In this document: positions 46,756-58,113 of the stretch, in pieces | Layout: each line of letters opens with the position of its first letter | How positions within the stretch are numbered: the first letter of the stretch is position 1 | From: Intoshia linei | Taxonomy: Eukaryota; Orthonectida; Rhopaluridae | Assembly (NCBI GenBank): GCA_001642005.1 | Contig: LWCA01000001.1 | Coordinates: 62,001-126,000, forward strand | Direction: 5' to 3' | DNA: 64,000 nucleotides | The notes under the pieces: model-generated | Told to the model about the DNA's origin: nothing | Seen by the model: only the letters and a program-made list of their open reading frames with translations | The model's database searches: none | Made by a program: the position numbers and the translations under genes

Positions 46756-48704
46756 ATGATTACGCATATTCCATCAATATTAACAATAATCATTTTGGTT
46801 AAAAAATTTTCAACCTTGACTTCATCATCATGGCTTAATTCTGTAAACTTGCCGAACGAATGCACAAATAAATCTTATAATGTAATGGGTATAATAATAT
46901 GTGACAATTTAAGCAACATAAAAATATACAATATGACTCTGCATGGGAATTTACATTTTAAAAAAATATATACATTCCAGTACGACGTATTGAAAATATA
47001 TGAATATCAAATAGACGACATAATTTTAATGGACATAATGAAGAATAAAAAGAAAAAAGAAATAATAATGTGTAAAAACAAACATTCTGGAGAATTGATT
47101 ATAACGGGTAGTATAATATATTTAAAAAAAATCAAATTCATTAAATTCAATGAAAAGTGGATATTTTATACATCAAATAACATTTATACGGCAAAGCAAA
47201 ACAAATTATTGAATTATAAAGTTAACAATTTAAAAACTTTGCATTATCATGACCATTCTGGTGTAGTTTATACTGATGGTTTTGATCAACTGGTAAAATT
47301 GAACTTTTATAAAGATAAAAAGAGGATTGTTATAAGTAATATCCGAAAAATAACTAGTGCAAATAATATACACTTGGTAACTTTCAAAAACGATTCAAAA
47401 TCATTATTTCATCAAGATACTCATAAAATTGAAGGAAATTTAAACTTTAACAATAAGAAAATTACTCTTGTAAAAGCAGAAAAACTACGTAAAAAAATAA
47501 TTTTTTCAGCATTAGTAATTTACATCAAAAAATAATAAAAAAATAATTTTTTTAGTACTACGAATGTGACACTGCCTGGCTTTCATTTTTGTGTTTATTT
47601 GATGTTTCATATGGTAAAAAGGTATTCGGAATATATACAACTAATACAGCTTTAATTAAAACTTCATCAACAGGTATTTTTTTTAACAAGGAACCACAAA
47701 TATATGTAAAAGTATTTAAATGGCATACAATCGTATTAATCCACGAAAATTGCAAAATATATGACTCGTACGACAATGGTGATATATTTAGTAAATTAAC
47801 GCTTAAAAATAACGTTTGCTTGAACAAAATAGAGTTTTTCGATATTGGTTTATCAGTCATTCGCGTCTCAACAACGTTATCAAACTCAAAATCATACATG
47901 TACGTTAATTACAATGGAATAGATTGGATTGAAACGATAAATACTCCAACATATACAATTTCAATAAATTTGATAAATTACCCCGCCGACCCTCTAGTAT
48001 TTTATGCACTCAACGAAAATTCAGTTTGGTATTCGTTTAATGGTTGTAGATCATTCATTAAAAGCGATCAAAAAATCTTGACAAATTTCATAAATTCTCA
48101 TGTAAAATCTCAAGGTTCAAAACCTAGCAAAATATTCTACACCAATAAACTAGCAAAATGTAAATACGATAAAAAACATTATAAAACCAACGTCGTGAAT
48201 GGACTTTTATATTTTGCTGAAACCCATTTTAACAATTGTCACGTCAAAACTCAGTATCTAATGATCAGTAGAAATTATAGTATTCAATGTACCCATTTTG
48301 ATTACACTACGAAATTTGGCTACAAAAAAGAAAAGTCTACTAAAATAATTAAAAAGATAAACCCTGCCAAAAATGATTCCAAAATATCTACCGTGTGTCT
48401 TGATGGAATAATGAAAAAAATTTTTTTGGAGGGGTATTTACCAATTTTTAACAATTCAAAATATGCAAATTATTGTCTATTAAATTTTACTAATAAAACA
48501 AATACAAATTTTACTTGTAAACACCTTCAAGATTTAATTAGAGGTGATGATGATCCAAAGAAAAAATTTAAAGAAAAACTTGAATACTTTGAAATTATTA
48601 CAATAATTGGAATGTTATTAGTTTTTTTGGTGTTTATTATTGTGGCTATTTCAGTTGTGAAAGATCGGAATGTAATAAAAAATAAATCGGATGTGAAAAA
48701 ATAA
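46756..48704 (+). CDS. Type I membrane protein with Asp-box repeats, possibly VPS10/sortilin-like
   Basis: Two exons, 46756-47514 and 47556-48704, join in phase 0 across a 41-nt intron. The protein has 635 residues. The N-terminus MITHIPSILTIIILVKKFST is a signal peptide. The body reads as beta-propeller strands with Asp-box-like motifs: SYDNGDIF (exact S-x-D-x-G-x-x-F), VNYNGIDWIETI and WYSFNGCRSF. A cysteine-containing region follows (CKYDKK, NNCHVK, SIQCTHFDY, TVCLDG, YCLLN, FTCKHL), then a helix at about 600-621 and a short basic tail. Asp-boxes, a C-rich stalk and one helix are the layout of VPS10 receptors, which sort cargo between Golgi and endosomes. The identity is weak: the sequence is far from sortilin, and a CatSper-auxiliary-type propeller protein is an alternative. 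AATAAA at 48765-48770. Confidence 0.5.
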
Positions 48705-48770
48705 ATTTTTCAATTATTATTGAAAATTCGTCATTTGTTAAAGTTAAAAATATTAAATAATTTGAATAAA

Positions 48771-51368
48771 GAATGAATTTGTATATTTTAAATAACTTAC
48801 CCTTTAGCTTTGTGATTCCCTAAAAATTCATACACAATCTAAAGTCAACAGCATGTAACTTAAACAATCTCAACCTAGATACGTAACTGCAGAGTCGAAC
48901 CTACCCAACTCGAGGCCACCAAAAATGAAAAATTGAAATTTTCGCCAAAAATAGGGTCAAATAACCCTATGCACCTCTCGAAGGCTCTTTATTTGAAATT
49001 TTAAATTTATGGCACAAAATAATTGATATCAAAGAATATAATTTTATTGCTTAACCTTTCATGTATTTACTAAAAATTTTGAATATTTTTAAAAAAAAAT
49101 AATGAAAACAATATTTTAATTTTAAAACTTTGAGTATATTTGAGAATATTCGTTAGTTTAAAATGAAATATGTTGTAAAATTTAAAACAAGCTATGTAGA
49201 ATTGCATTTTATTTATTACACAACATGCCATTTTTGCACCAATTTATACTTTCTAGTTATTTTCATGATTTAAGTCTACATTACAGAAGATAACAATTAA
49301 AAACCAATAAATTTTAAATAATTATCTATCACAATACATACTGGAATTACATAATTTGATTTTAAAATTATAAATTGGATGAATAGATTAAAATGGCTTT
49401 GTAGCGTATCGACAGCTCAAATAAAATTGATATTATGCTAATTTATGCAAAGTTTATAAAATTTTTGGTTTTTAAATAACTATCGATTAAATAAGATTTT
49501 TAAATTTTAATTTAAGGGGTTTTTAAATAAGAATTTTTATATTACAACAGGTTGGTGCTTTGTACAAATAACACTTAGTTATGATACCCATGTTATTTAT
49601 ATCCACTTAACCACACAAAAATTTCAGTCTGACAAAGTGACGTCTTCACGTTCAAAAAAGCACTTTAGTATTTATTTTTTTATTGGATTTACAAAAAATT
49701 TCGATACCACAAATCTGCGCATTTCCTGTGAAAAATAACTTATACTATACAGTTTAAGTCCTTATTAACGGAATTGAAAATTCCATTATGTAATTAAATT
49801 TTAAATTTGTGAAATAATTGGAATATAAAATTTTCACCATAATAACACACTTGTTAACGGAATTTAATTTTTTAATAATTGTAAATAAAAACTATTAAAC
49901 GGCCTATTTTAATATATATCTTATATTAAACTATTTAACATATTTCTTGTAATTATGAGTTTTTGAATAATACATGACGAAGTATTATACACCCATCATT
50001 CTCAATGGCTTTCATGTGAACCCTGAGGGTCCACATCAATTTTTTAGGTATCCATGAAAAATTTAATAATTAAATTATATACAGAATTAAAATAAAGTAA
50101 AAAATGATATTTTCACAATAATAAGTAATTATATCTAATTTAAAATCTATAAAAAATTTGATAAAAAACGTAATAAATTGAGTTTGTAAATAAGTCAAAA
50201 ATAAAATGGGCAAGTCAGTTTTTGTTTATGCTAGTTCAGTGGTTCCCAAAGTGGTCCACAGGAAATTCTAGGTGGTCCACAAAAACAATTTTTAATAAAA
50301 TCAACATAACCTTTTTTTAAACAATAATATTAAATTAGAATATTATTCATTATCGATTATTTATTATTATTAATGACGTGAACGTAAATATCATTTTATA
50401 AAAATGAAGTGAAAATTTACTGAATAACGTGAATAATTTTCATGTGCGTTAAATTTAATCTATGTAACGATTTAACTTAGTTCGATAATCGTTCCCAGAA
50501 CCGAACCTAGCAAGCTCGTGGCCCCTCCTAAAATGAAAACTACCCCTTAAAAAAATTTGTAAACATATTATAATGTCATATAACCATATCCACCTTTAAA
50601 GACTATTGAGGTGACATTTTAAATTTAACACACAAATTAGTTGATATGCAAAAAATTTTTGAATTCTCAATTTAGTAAATTAAAGCCTCATCTTAAAAAA
50701 ATTTTCGTTGAGATTCATCGGTAGAAATGTCTCGGATACGGTAGGTTCGGCACTGGTAGTTCATCATAATTAATAATAATTTGAAATTAATAATTTTTTT
50801 TAATTACGCCATTGAGCTACCATGTTAAAATTAATGCTAAATTTTCGATTTAAGGAGGAATATATAATAAAAAAATTTAAATATTACCTTAGTGACGTGT
50901 TCAGGATTAAGGGGATTTTATTTATAAATTATGTGGTCACACACCTTTTTTTTGTGACAAGTGGTTGATGGTGGATAAAGTTTGGGAACCACTGTGCTAA
51001 TCATTAAAAATAGATTATAGATATTTAGAGATAACATTTTTATTAACGGAATGTTTAATTCATACAAATTTGCTAAGAAAAAATAAATTCCGTTAACTGT
51101 TAACTTAACATATATATATATATATAATTATAATATTAGAATATAATAATATGTTTATATATAAACCTATTGTGATTGAATTTTAAATACTTTAGAAAAC
51201 AGATGGAGCACATATTTGAATCAATATCAACTTTTTTTAGAATGTTTCCAGACATATTGATAGTATTAATAATATTGAACTGTTGCATTGAATCAATCTA
51301 AATTTATAATATTCATTGATATAATAAATATACATTGCATAGTATACAAATAATTGTAGTAACTAATA
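48771..51368. other. Intergenic, MITE-rich
   Basis: Contains CAGAGTCGAACCTACCC at 48891 (an end of the GAACCGAACC family), module fragments at 49590-49740 and a hAT MITE at 50237-50994. A short TA run lies near 51112. No exon recognised; the left part holds the 3' UTR of the Asp-box gene. Confidence 0.5.
50237..50994. mobile_element. hAT-type MITE, 758 bp, with a second MITE inside
   Basis: Ends CAGTGGTTCCCAAAGTGG and TTTGGGAACCACTG are inverted repeats; GTCCAC and GTGGATAAAG lie just inside. Flanks TGCTAGTT and TGCTAATC match at 6 of 8. An inner element at about 50498-50756 has the ends CCAGAACCGAACC and GGTTCGGCACTGG, so it looks nested. Non-coding. Confidence 0.65.
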
Positions 51369-54300
51369 TCATGTATTACATGTTGTATAATTATAAATTT
51401 TTTGATATAATATAATAACCGTTTCAATTTCATTATAAGACAAATCTACATATAAAAGCCTTGAAAACTGAAAAATACTTTTTGAACTTGTAAGAAAATT
51501 TCCCTTTAACGACAAATAAACCAAAAATGGCATAATTTTCTTAGTACAATTATAATTAATTGAATCAGAGACTTTATCATAACATTCAACACTTTGAATA
51601 GAATTTTCGTCCACATTCAAATATAAAATACATTTATAAAAATTAAATGTCCTTTCATCATTCGAAAGCAAATCAAATTCACAAATACGATTTTTACACA
51701 AATTGAGTATTTTAAATTCAAAATTAACATGATCACTCTTACAAAAATCCAAACTTTCAACCATGTTATTTGATAAATCGATATGATTCAACTTTTTAAC
51801 TAATGTTTTTAAATACACGCTCTTGAGTTTATTATTCTAAATATTTATACATATAAAAATGGACATGTGCTTTATACCTTTAAATCCAATTCAACAAGAT
51901 TACTATATACTACATCAAAAAAAAATGATTCAATTTTGCAATTATTAATTCGTAGTATTGAAATATTTTGTAAGAGAATATTGTTTTTGATTAATATTTT
52001 CAAATTAATGTTAATTTTATCAACATTCTCAATTTCAATAATCTAAATAAATTTATAAGACCTTAATAAATAATTGTTTTATTAAAAATCATACATTTTT
52101 AAGTAACTTTACAGTCTTATCGAAATCAGTATCATTCGAATTTTCATTCAAATTATTGTAATACTTGCTAAATTTCAAATCTTGGTTAATATTATATTTT
52201 TTTCTTCTTTTGAGTTTCATATATAAAATGCTAAAATAATAATTAAAATTAAAATAATGTACTTAGTACATAACAGAAAAGCTATAATAAAATATTACGC
52301 ATTTTTTTGAAATTTCAAATATTCACTTCTCAATTTTTTAAAATTGGATATATCAGAATTCAATAAATTTTTGTTAATCTTTTCACCACATTCTAATTTG
52401 TTTTCATTAGTTTTTTTTAAATTTTGATGGATAGAGTTATTATTAATATTATCATTTTTTTTATTTATTGTATTCTTCAAATTTGGTAAATTTTCCTTTT
52501 TATCTTGGGTACATGACAAACCCTTTAATGTAACAGGTTTAAAATTATCATCTAAACTTGAATCTTTAATTTGTTCCAATTCCACACATTTCACAATAAT
52601 TTTCACATCATCATTTCGACTAATTTCCTGGTTATTTTTCATGTCTATATTTTGACATTTATTTAACCGTATTTGACCTTTTTCACATTTTTCAATTTTT
52701 TTGACTTGAACGTCCTTGAAATTTTTTTTAATAATTGCGAAACTTTTTATTTCTTCATCTTTTTTAATTTTATCACATTTTTCATCATTTGTAGAATTAA
52801 CCAAATCTTTAGAATTTTTGATTATTCTAAATTTATCACATTTTTCAATGTTTTTAATATTTTCAAATTTTTCATTTTCATTTTTTAAATTTACATTATC
52901 CTTCAAATATTCATTCTTTTTATCAATTTTATCTAATTTACAAACATTTAGAGACTTATCAAGAATGTAATCTTTTCTTTTTACAAAACTGTTAACAATT
53001 TTAGAAATATCTGATTTAATCGAATTTTTTGTAATTTTGGACATTTTTGTTTCATTTTGTATCTCCATTTTTATCTCCTCTTTTGGTTTGTAAATTTTTT
53101 CTTTGTCAAACAAACTATCTATAAAATTTTCTACCTTAAATGTGGACTTTTCTAGATTTTTCAAATCATTTATGGAATTATTGTTTACAGGTTTTACAGT
53201 TGATGTACATTTTATTTCATCTTTTCGTATATTTTTATTCGAATATTTATCTTTTATACAATGTGTATTCAAATCACTTGAAATTTGAAATTTTTCTTCA
53301 TTATCTTGGTTATTTTCAATTTTTTTTATAGAAACATAAGATACATTTCCATTATTGTCAAGACTTATGAAGTCTTTATTAATTTCTTGGATTTTCAATA
53401 TTTTTAAATTGGATAAATACTCAGCTTTTTTATTCTTCATGTCATTATGTATTTTTTCATTATTTTTGTTTTTATTAGATGCAATAGTAATCTCTTCTAA
53501 TTCATAAAGTTTATTTGGGTTTATGGACTGATTATTTTCAGTGCAATTATTTAATTGATTGTCGTTTTCATCAGTATTTTTTATTTCTTGCTTTATATCC
53601 ATTTTCAATTTTTCTTTTTTTGATTTTATCGATATTACAGAATTTTTCAAAAATCGAATAATAATATTTGCACATGTTTTTAGCTTCATTTTATTACAGA
53701 ATACATCAATTTTCATTTGACGTGCATCGTTTTTTATTATTGTAATTTCGTCGTTTAATATTTTCTAAATATACTATTATAAATAAAAATATTAACCCTA
53801 ATTAATAGGAATACTGAAATATTTTGATATATTAATTATTATATTATATTATGATATAAAAATTTTATCAACTACCACATTGTATATTGCAGTGTTTCTC
53901 AAGTAGTGAACCTTGGCACTAATGAGCCCAAAAAAAATTCTGAGTTTCTGAGTTGCCGCGGAAAATAAAAACGAGGTATGTACCATTTCACAGAGGACCA
54001 GTTACATTAGTTTTTTTGGTTTTTATACCGAAACAACTTTTTTTCTCAAATTTATCTTTTCTTTCTAAAATCTTATAATACATATTATTATTTATATAGT
54101 AAGGATTTTTATAAGCACCCAACCAATATATAATTTTTACTATTTTGATTTTTTTTGTGAGCTAATTTTTTTAAGTTCTTCCAAATGCGGATAAATGGGA
54201 AAAAAGTTGAGAAACACTGGTACATTGTATTACATTGTTTTTTTCATATGACGTTTCCAAAATGTTATTTTCAATGTTACACTGTTCAATCAATCTTTGA

Positions 54301-57300
54301 TTTTTATTCTACATGTAAATAATTAATTATTTAGAGTTGACAAAAATGCATGTTTGTTTGTAAAAGTAAAAGTACCTGTAAATTATTTTGTTGAAAGTTG
54401 GTTTCATCATATTTTTCTTTATGTTGGTCAGCACTGTTGTCCATAATATCGTTAATTTCGTCGGAATAATTTATTTTAAGGTTTTTTAATATCTAAATTT
54501 TGATCATCATTGTAATCAAAAACGCATGTAAAAATACCTCTAAATATATATGTAAATTTTATTAAAAATTGAGCTTATCAATGAGTTTGTAACAATAGAA
54601 ATCATTGATAACTAACTAATTAATATTGATAAACTAATTGATAACTAATCAATTATTTTGTTTTCTAAATTTTTTAAAACCCAACCAAATATTCACAAGC
54701 CCCATTGGTGGGCAGACGTCCCACGTTGGGAATCACTGCGCTACAGTATCTTATTGAAAAAACTGATATTTACAGTGATATAAAATTTTTCAGTTTGTGA
54801 CATGAAGAATATCATAACAGTGGCACAAGTATTTATATAACTACCTCATATGTTTCATTGTTTTCATTATTTCCTATATCCTTATCTTCAACATCTAAAT
54901 TTTTAATTTATCTTAGTTCATGATTTTTATAATTTGTATTTTGATATGATTTAATTAGAAGTTGGCAAATTTTGTTCTAAGGATGAAATCTCAGTTTCTG
55001 CACTGTGAATTGTGAAGTCGGATTCTACGTTAGTCATAAAATTTTACATAATCTCATACCTACGGACCAATTTTCAGAATTCACAAATATACACATTTTT
55101 TTAATTTTCAATAAAAAATCCAGATTTTTCTAAAAAAATTTTAAACTGCACTTTCCGATATTTTTCAACTCAAAATTCAAAATATATTCCAGTATTTATG
55201 TTGTATAAAATTATAAGACTTTCTTAATTTTACAAAACTGAGAAATTTGTGGTTTTGACCGTAAAGATATAACATTTTGAAATTAAAAATTATCATAATA
55301 TTGATGAATTACTTTTCATTAGAATGTGTAATTTTTATAATTCTAGGACGGGTTTGAATTTAAATACAAACGACAATTGGGATTTTTAACCTTGAAGGAC
55401 TCAATTTCTGATTTTGAAATTTGCGATAAAACATTGATCTGCTCAATGATTTAAGAATATGGAATTTGTAAAACTCGACACCCCTTACTTTCTTAAATAA
55501 ACTCGAACAAATAAATAAGTAAATAAATAAACAGACATACATTTGTAAATTTTTAACCATTTGTGTGTTATCGTTTATTTAAATATTTACCAGTCTTAAA
55601 ATTTTATAAAGTCCAGATTTCAATTACAGTTTTTTCCGGAGTGTTAGCAAAATAAATTTCAACCTCCCAAATTCACATTTTACGGGTCAAAAAGCTTAAT
55701 TGTCCTTTTTTTGAAAATGAAACGAGTTTGAAAATTTAAAAAAATATATCATCAAGGCCAAAACCACAAATTACCTTTTTTTAATGAAAACAGCCCTATA
55801 ATTTAAAAACATTTACAGATGGTACAGTTGTATCCTGATAACACACACAAAAAATTTCAATCTGAATAAGTGACGCCTTAACAGTCAAAAAAGCATTTAA
55901 GTATTCATATATTTTTTTTCCGAAATATTTCACTAAAACAAAAAATGTGAAATAATTAAGCGTCCGAAAGTTTAAAAAAAGATTTATTTGATAGAGCTTA
56001 TTCCAGTTGATATAAATACAATATTTCAACCCCAGAAATCTACGCATTCCCGGTGAAAAATAATTTTTAATATATTATCAACCAATATTTTTAAATATTT
56101 CGATTAAAATAAAAAATTGAAAATGTAAATATTGATCCTACAATTTCAAATAAAGTGCAATTTGTAGTCTACACATTTCCAATTATAATAAAAATCTATA
56201 TAATTCATTCCTTCGCAATTTTTAAATCTCAAATTCTCATTTTCAAAAGATTTTGGTTAAATTTTAAATTAAAACCACAACAACGATTACTAAAAGTAGC
56301 AGTAATAGAACTTTGTTATTATAATTTTTATATTTATTACAACCTTTTGCAATATTGATAAAATTCACCTTAAATATTTTTATAAAGTGTTGATTTTGTT
56401 AATTATTGATACATAATTGGTATTTTTAAGTATTTATTAAATTGGTACTGAATATATATTATCACATTGAAAATGATAAAATAGGTTTTTATAATTTTAT
56501 TTTTTCTGGAATTTATGCTATTTATGACAATTTTTAGGATTGGACTGTTTTGACACATTCTGTCTAATAAATTAAAAAAATAACATAACAATTGTTTTAA
56601 AAATTATTTACGCAAATGTTAACAAAACAAAATAAGATGAAATAATTCACTTTAAAGTAAAAAATAATGTGATATGACTGGTCCACCTAAAACAAGTTTG
56701 GGAACCACTCCTTTAAAGGATTGATAATAGTAAATAGTAGGATTTTTAAGTTAGATTTTCAACGTGAATTTATAATTTGGTAGAATAGAAATGTGCCCTC
56801 GGCAGAGCTAGATGCTATTTTTACATAACAGTAAACCTAGTTTTATATAAGTAAGGATGTATTAAATATTAATATTTTAAAATGTAACTAAAAAATCTAA
56901 ACAAAAACACGAAATTATGGCTTCAATAATTTACTAACACGTAAATAAATTTAAAACATACTGTCGTCGTTTTGATTTGTGATGGAATAATAAATTTTTC
57001 TACTTTTTTCTAAGAATGCTTTCATTGACTGAGATTCTGAATATGAAATTTCCTGTAAATTATTACATTAAGGCAATTTATTATTTTATTATACTAATTA
57101 TCATAATATACATTTTATAATTTGTAAATTAGTTTTATTTATAATTTCAAGAACCTTGCCAAATCTATAAAATACGAAAAAAATTGGATACATAAAATAG
57201 ACTTTACAAGAACAATTTTCCATGCATTACGTTCCATGTAATAATAAATTAAAAATTAAATAAAACATCTAATAAGATTCTTCAATTGTATATAAAAAAT

Positions 57301-57425
57301 ACATTTTCATCATAATTTTCTTTTTGGTTAATTTGATTATCATCTTTTGCATCTGACAGTGAAATATTTTCGAGTTCTTTGTCAATTTCGTCATTTAACC
57401 ATTTTTCATCATTAATCTTATCCAT
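51369..57425 (-). CDS. Leucine-rich repeat protein with long charged N-terminus (LRRIQ1-like)
   Basis: Eight exons join in phase: 57303-57425, 56962-57052, 54845-54894, 54376-54492, 52299-53764, 52095-52230, 51878-52042 and 51369-51836, giving about 871 residues. The start MDKINDEKWLNDEIDKELEN then ISLSDAKDDN resembles the acidic start of LRRIQ1 (EIEAELDKLSISSLEKED). Residues about 128-615 are Lys/Asn/Ile-rich and mostly disordered or coiled, with recurring EKCDK/EKCEK. From about 665 leucine-rich repeats follow: ISILRINNCKIESFFFD, LVELDLKNNKLKSVYL, KLNHIDLSNNMVESLDF, FLVYLSLKGNFLTS and LLYVDLSYNEIETVIIL. The long exon's stop is only reached if the donor GC|GTAATA at 52298 is ignored; splicing it to 52230 keeps the frame. 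No IQ motif seen, so the C-terminus may be short. Two separate genes remain possible. Confidence 0.6.
53890..54219. mobile_element. hAT-type MITE, 330 bp, with clear target duplication
   Basis: CAGTGTTTCTCAAGTAG at the left and AAGTTGAGAAACACTG at the right are inverted repeats. Flanks GTATATTG (53882-53889) and GTACATTG (54220-54227) match at 7 of 8. It lies in the intron between exons 4 and 5 of the LRRIQ1-like gene. Confidence 0.78.
55190..55550 (-). mobile_element. Helitron-like modules, reversed fragment
   Basis: AAATTTGTGGTTTTGACCGT and GGGATTTTTAACCTTGAAGG are the module core in the sense opposite to the next element. The two fragments meet head to head near 55555. It lies in a long intron of the LRRIQ1-like gene. 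Confidence 0.45.
55556..56840 (+). mobile_element. Helitron-like element, about 1.3 kb
   Basis: It begins near TTGTGTGTTATCGTTTATTT (5' terminal bases lost). It carries modules with ACAGATGGTACAGTTGTATC, GTGACGCCTTAACAGTCAAA and ATTCCAGTTGATATAAATAC, and a hAT MITE fragment end TTTGGGAACCACTCC (about 56697-56711). It ends CCTCGGCAGAGCTAGATGCT, a worn hairpin and CCTAG followed by T. Immediately after lies TTTTATATAAGTAAGGAT, the reversed 5' end of another copy. Confidence 0.55.
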
Positions 57426-58113
57426 ATTCAAATGTTATGCATGTAAACAAAACAAAATATTCCATTAGTAACAAAATTAAACCAAAACAATGAGAATTTG
57501 AGCATTATGTATACATTTATCCTTACGTACAATCGTATCATTGATTTCAATTCCATCAGCCAATGTCTCATCATAATAAACTTTTGCATTAACCGAGTGT
57601 ACCGACCAGTCATTTCATTTTTTTATTTGATTAAGATTCATATATCATGATTCATGATCAGTATTCTCTCAAATTATACGTACAGTAATGGAGTATTAGA
57701 CAGTAACGTGTATTAGCAGTACTGATACATAAAATTTAAAATTTAAATTTTTTAACTAATTTTTTTTACTCACCCATATCTGTCACTAATTAAAAAAATT
57801 TTTTTTACGTTCGTACTCGTTGCAGATCTCTAACTTCAATATTTTAAATGGCAGAACTATGTAAAGTCCCAAAATTAGCGCCTAGTGAAAAAATACTGTA
57901 TTCTATCTAGTGACCAGATAGAATACATAAAAATGAACATTACTTCGTACTGAAATATAAAATTATATATATATTTGAAAGAAATAAAGTTTTATTTTTT
58001 ATCTAAAATATTTTTATAAAAATGATATTGTTGATATATTTTCATTAAATTTAAAAATTTAATTTAAAATTATACGAGAAATAAAGTAGGAATAGGTTAA
58101 AGTCAATATAAAA
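57426..58113. promoter_or_regulatory. Shared upstream region of two divergent genes
   Basis: 688 bp separate the start codons of the LRRIQ1-like gene (minus) and RalGAP alpha (plus), so both promoters must lie here. No motif can be assigned. The minus-strand part 57490-57612 reads as a protein-like segment (AKVYYDETLADGIEINDTIV) ending at GTAAGG. It lacks a start or acceptor and is not included in any gene. Confidence 0.4.

Noticed and set aside
47558-47899. 113-codon minus-strand open frame
   Set aside because: Antisense to exon 2 of the Asp-box membrane protein.
52673-53331. Four Phe/Leu-rich open frames on the plus strand (52673-52888, 52716-52970, 53103-53288, 53140-53331)
   Set aside because: They are antisense shadows of the Lys/Asn-rich exon 52299-53764; their composition is simply the complement of AAA/AAT codons.
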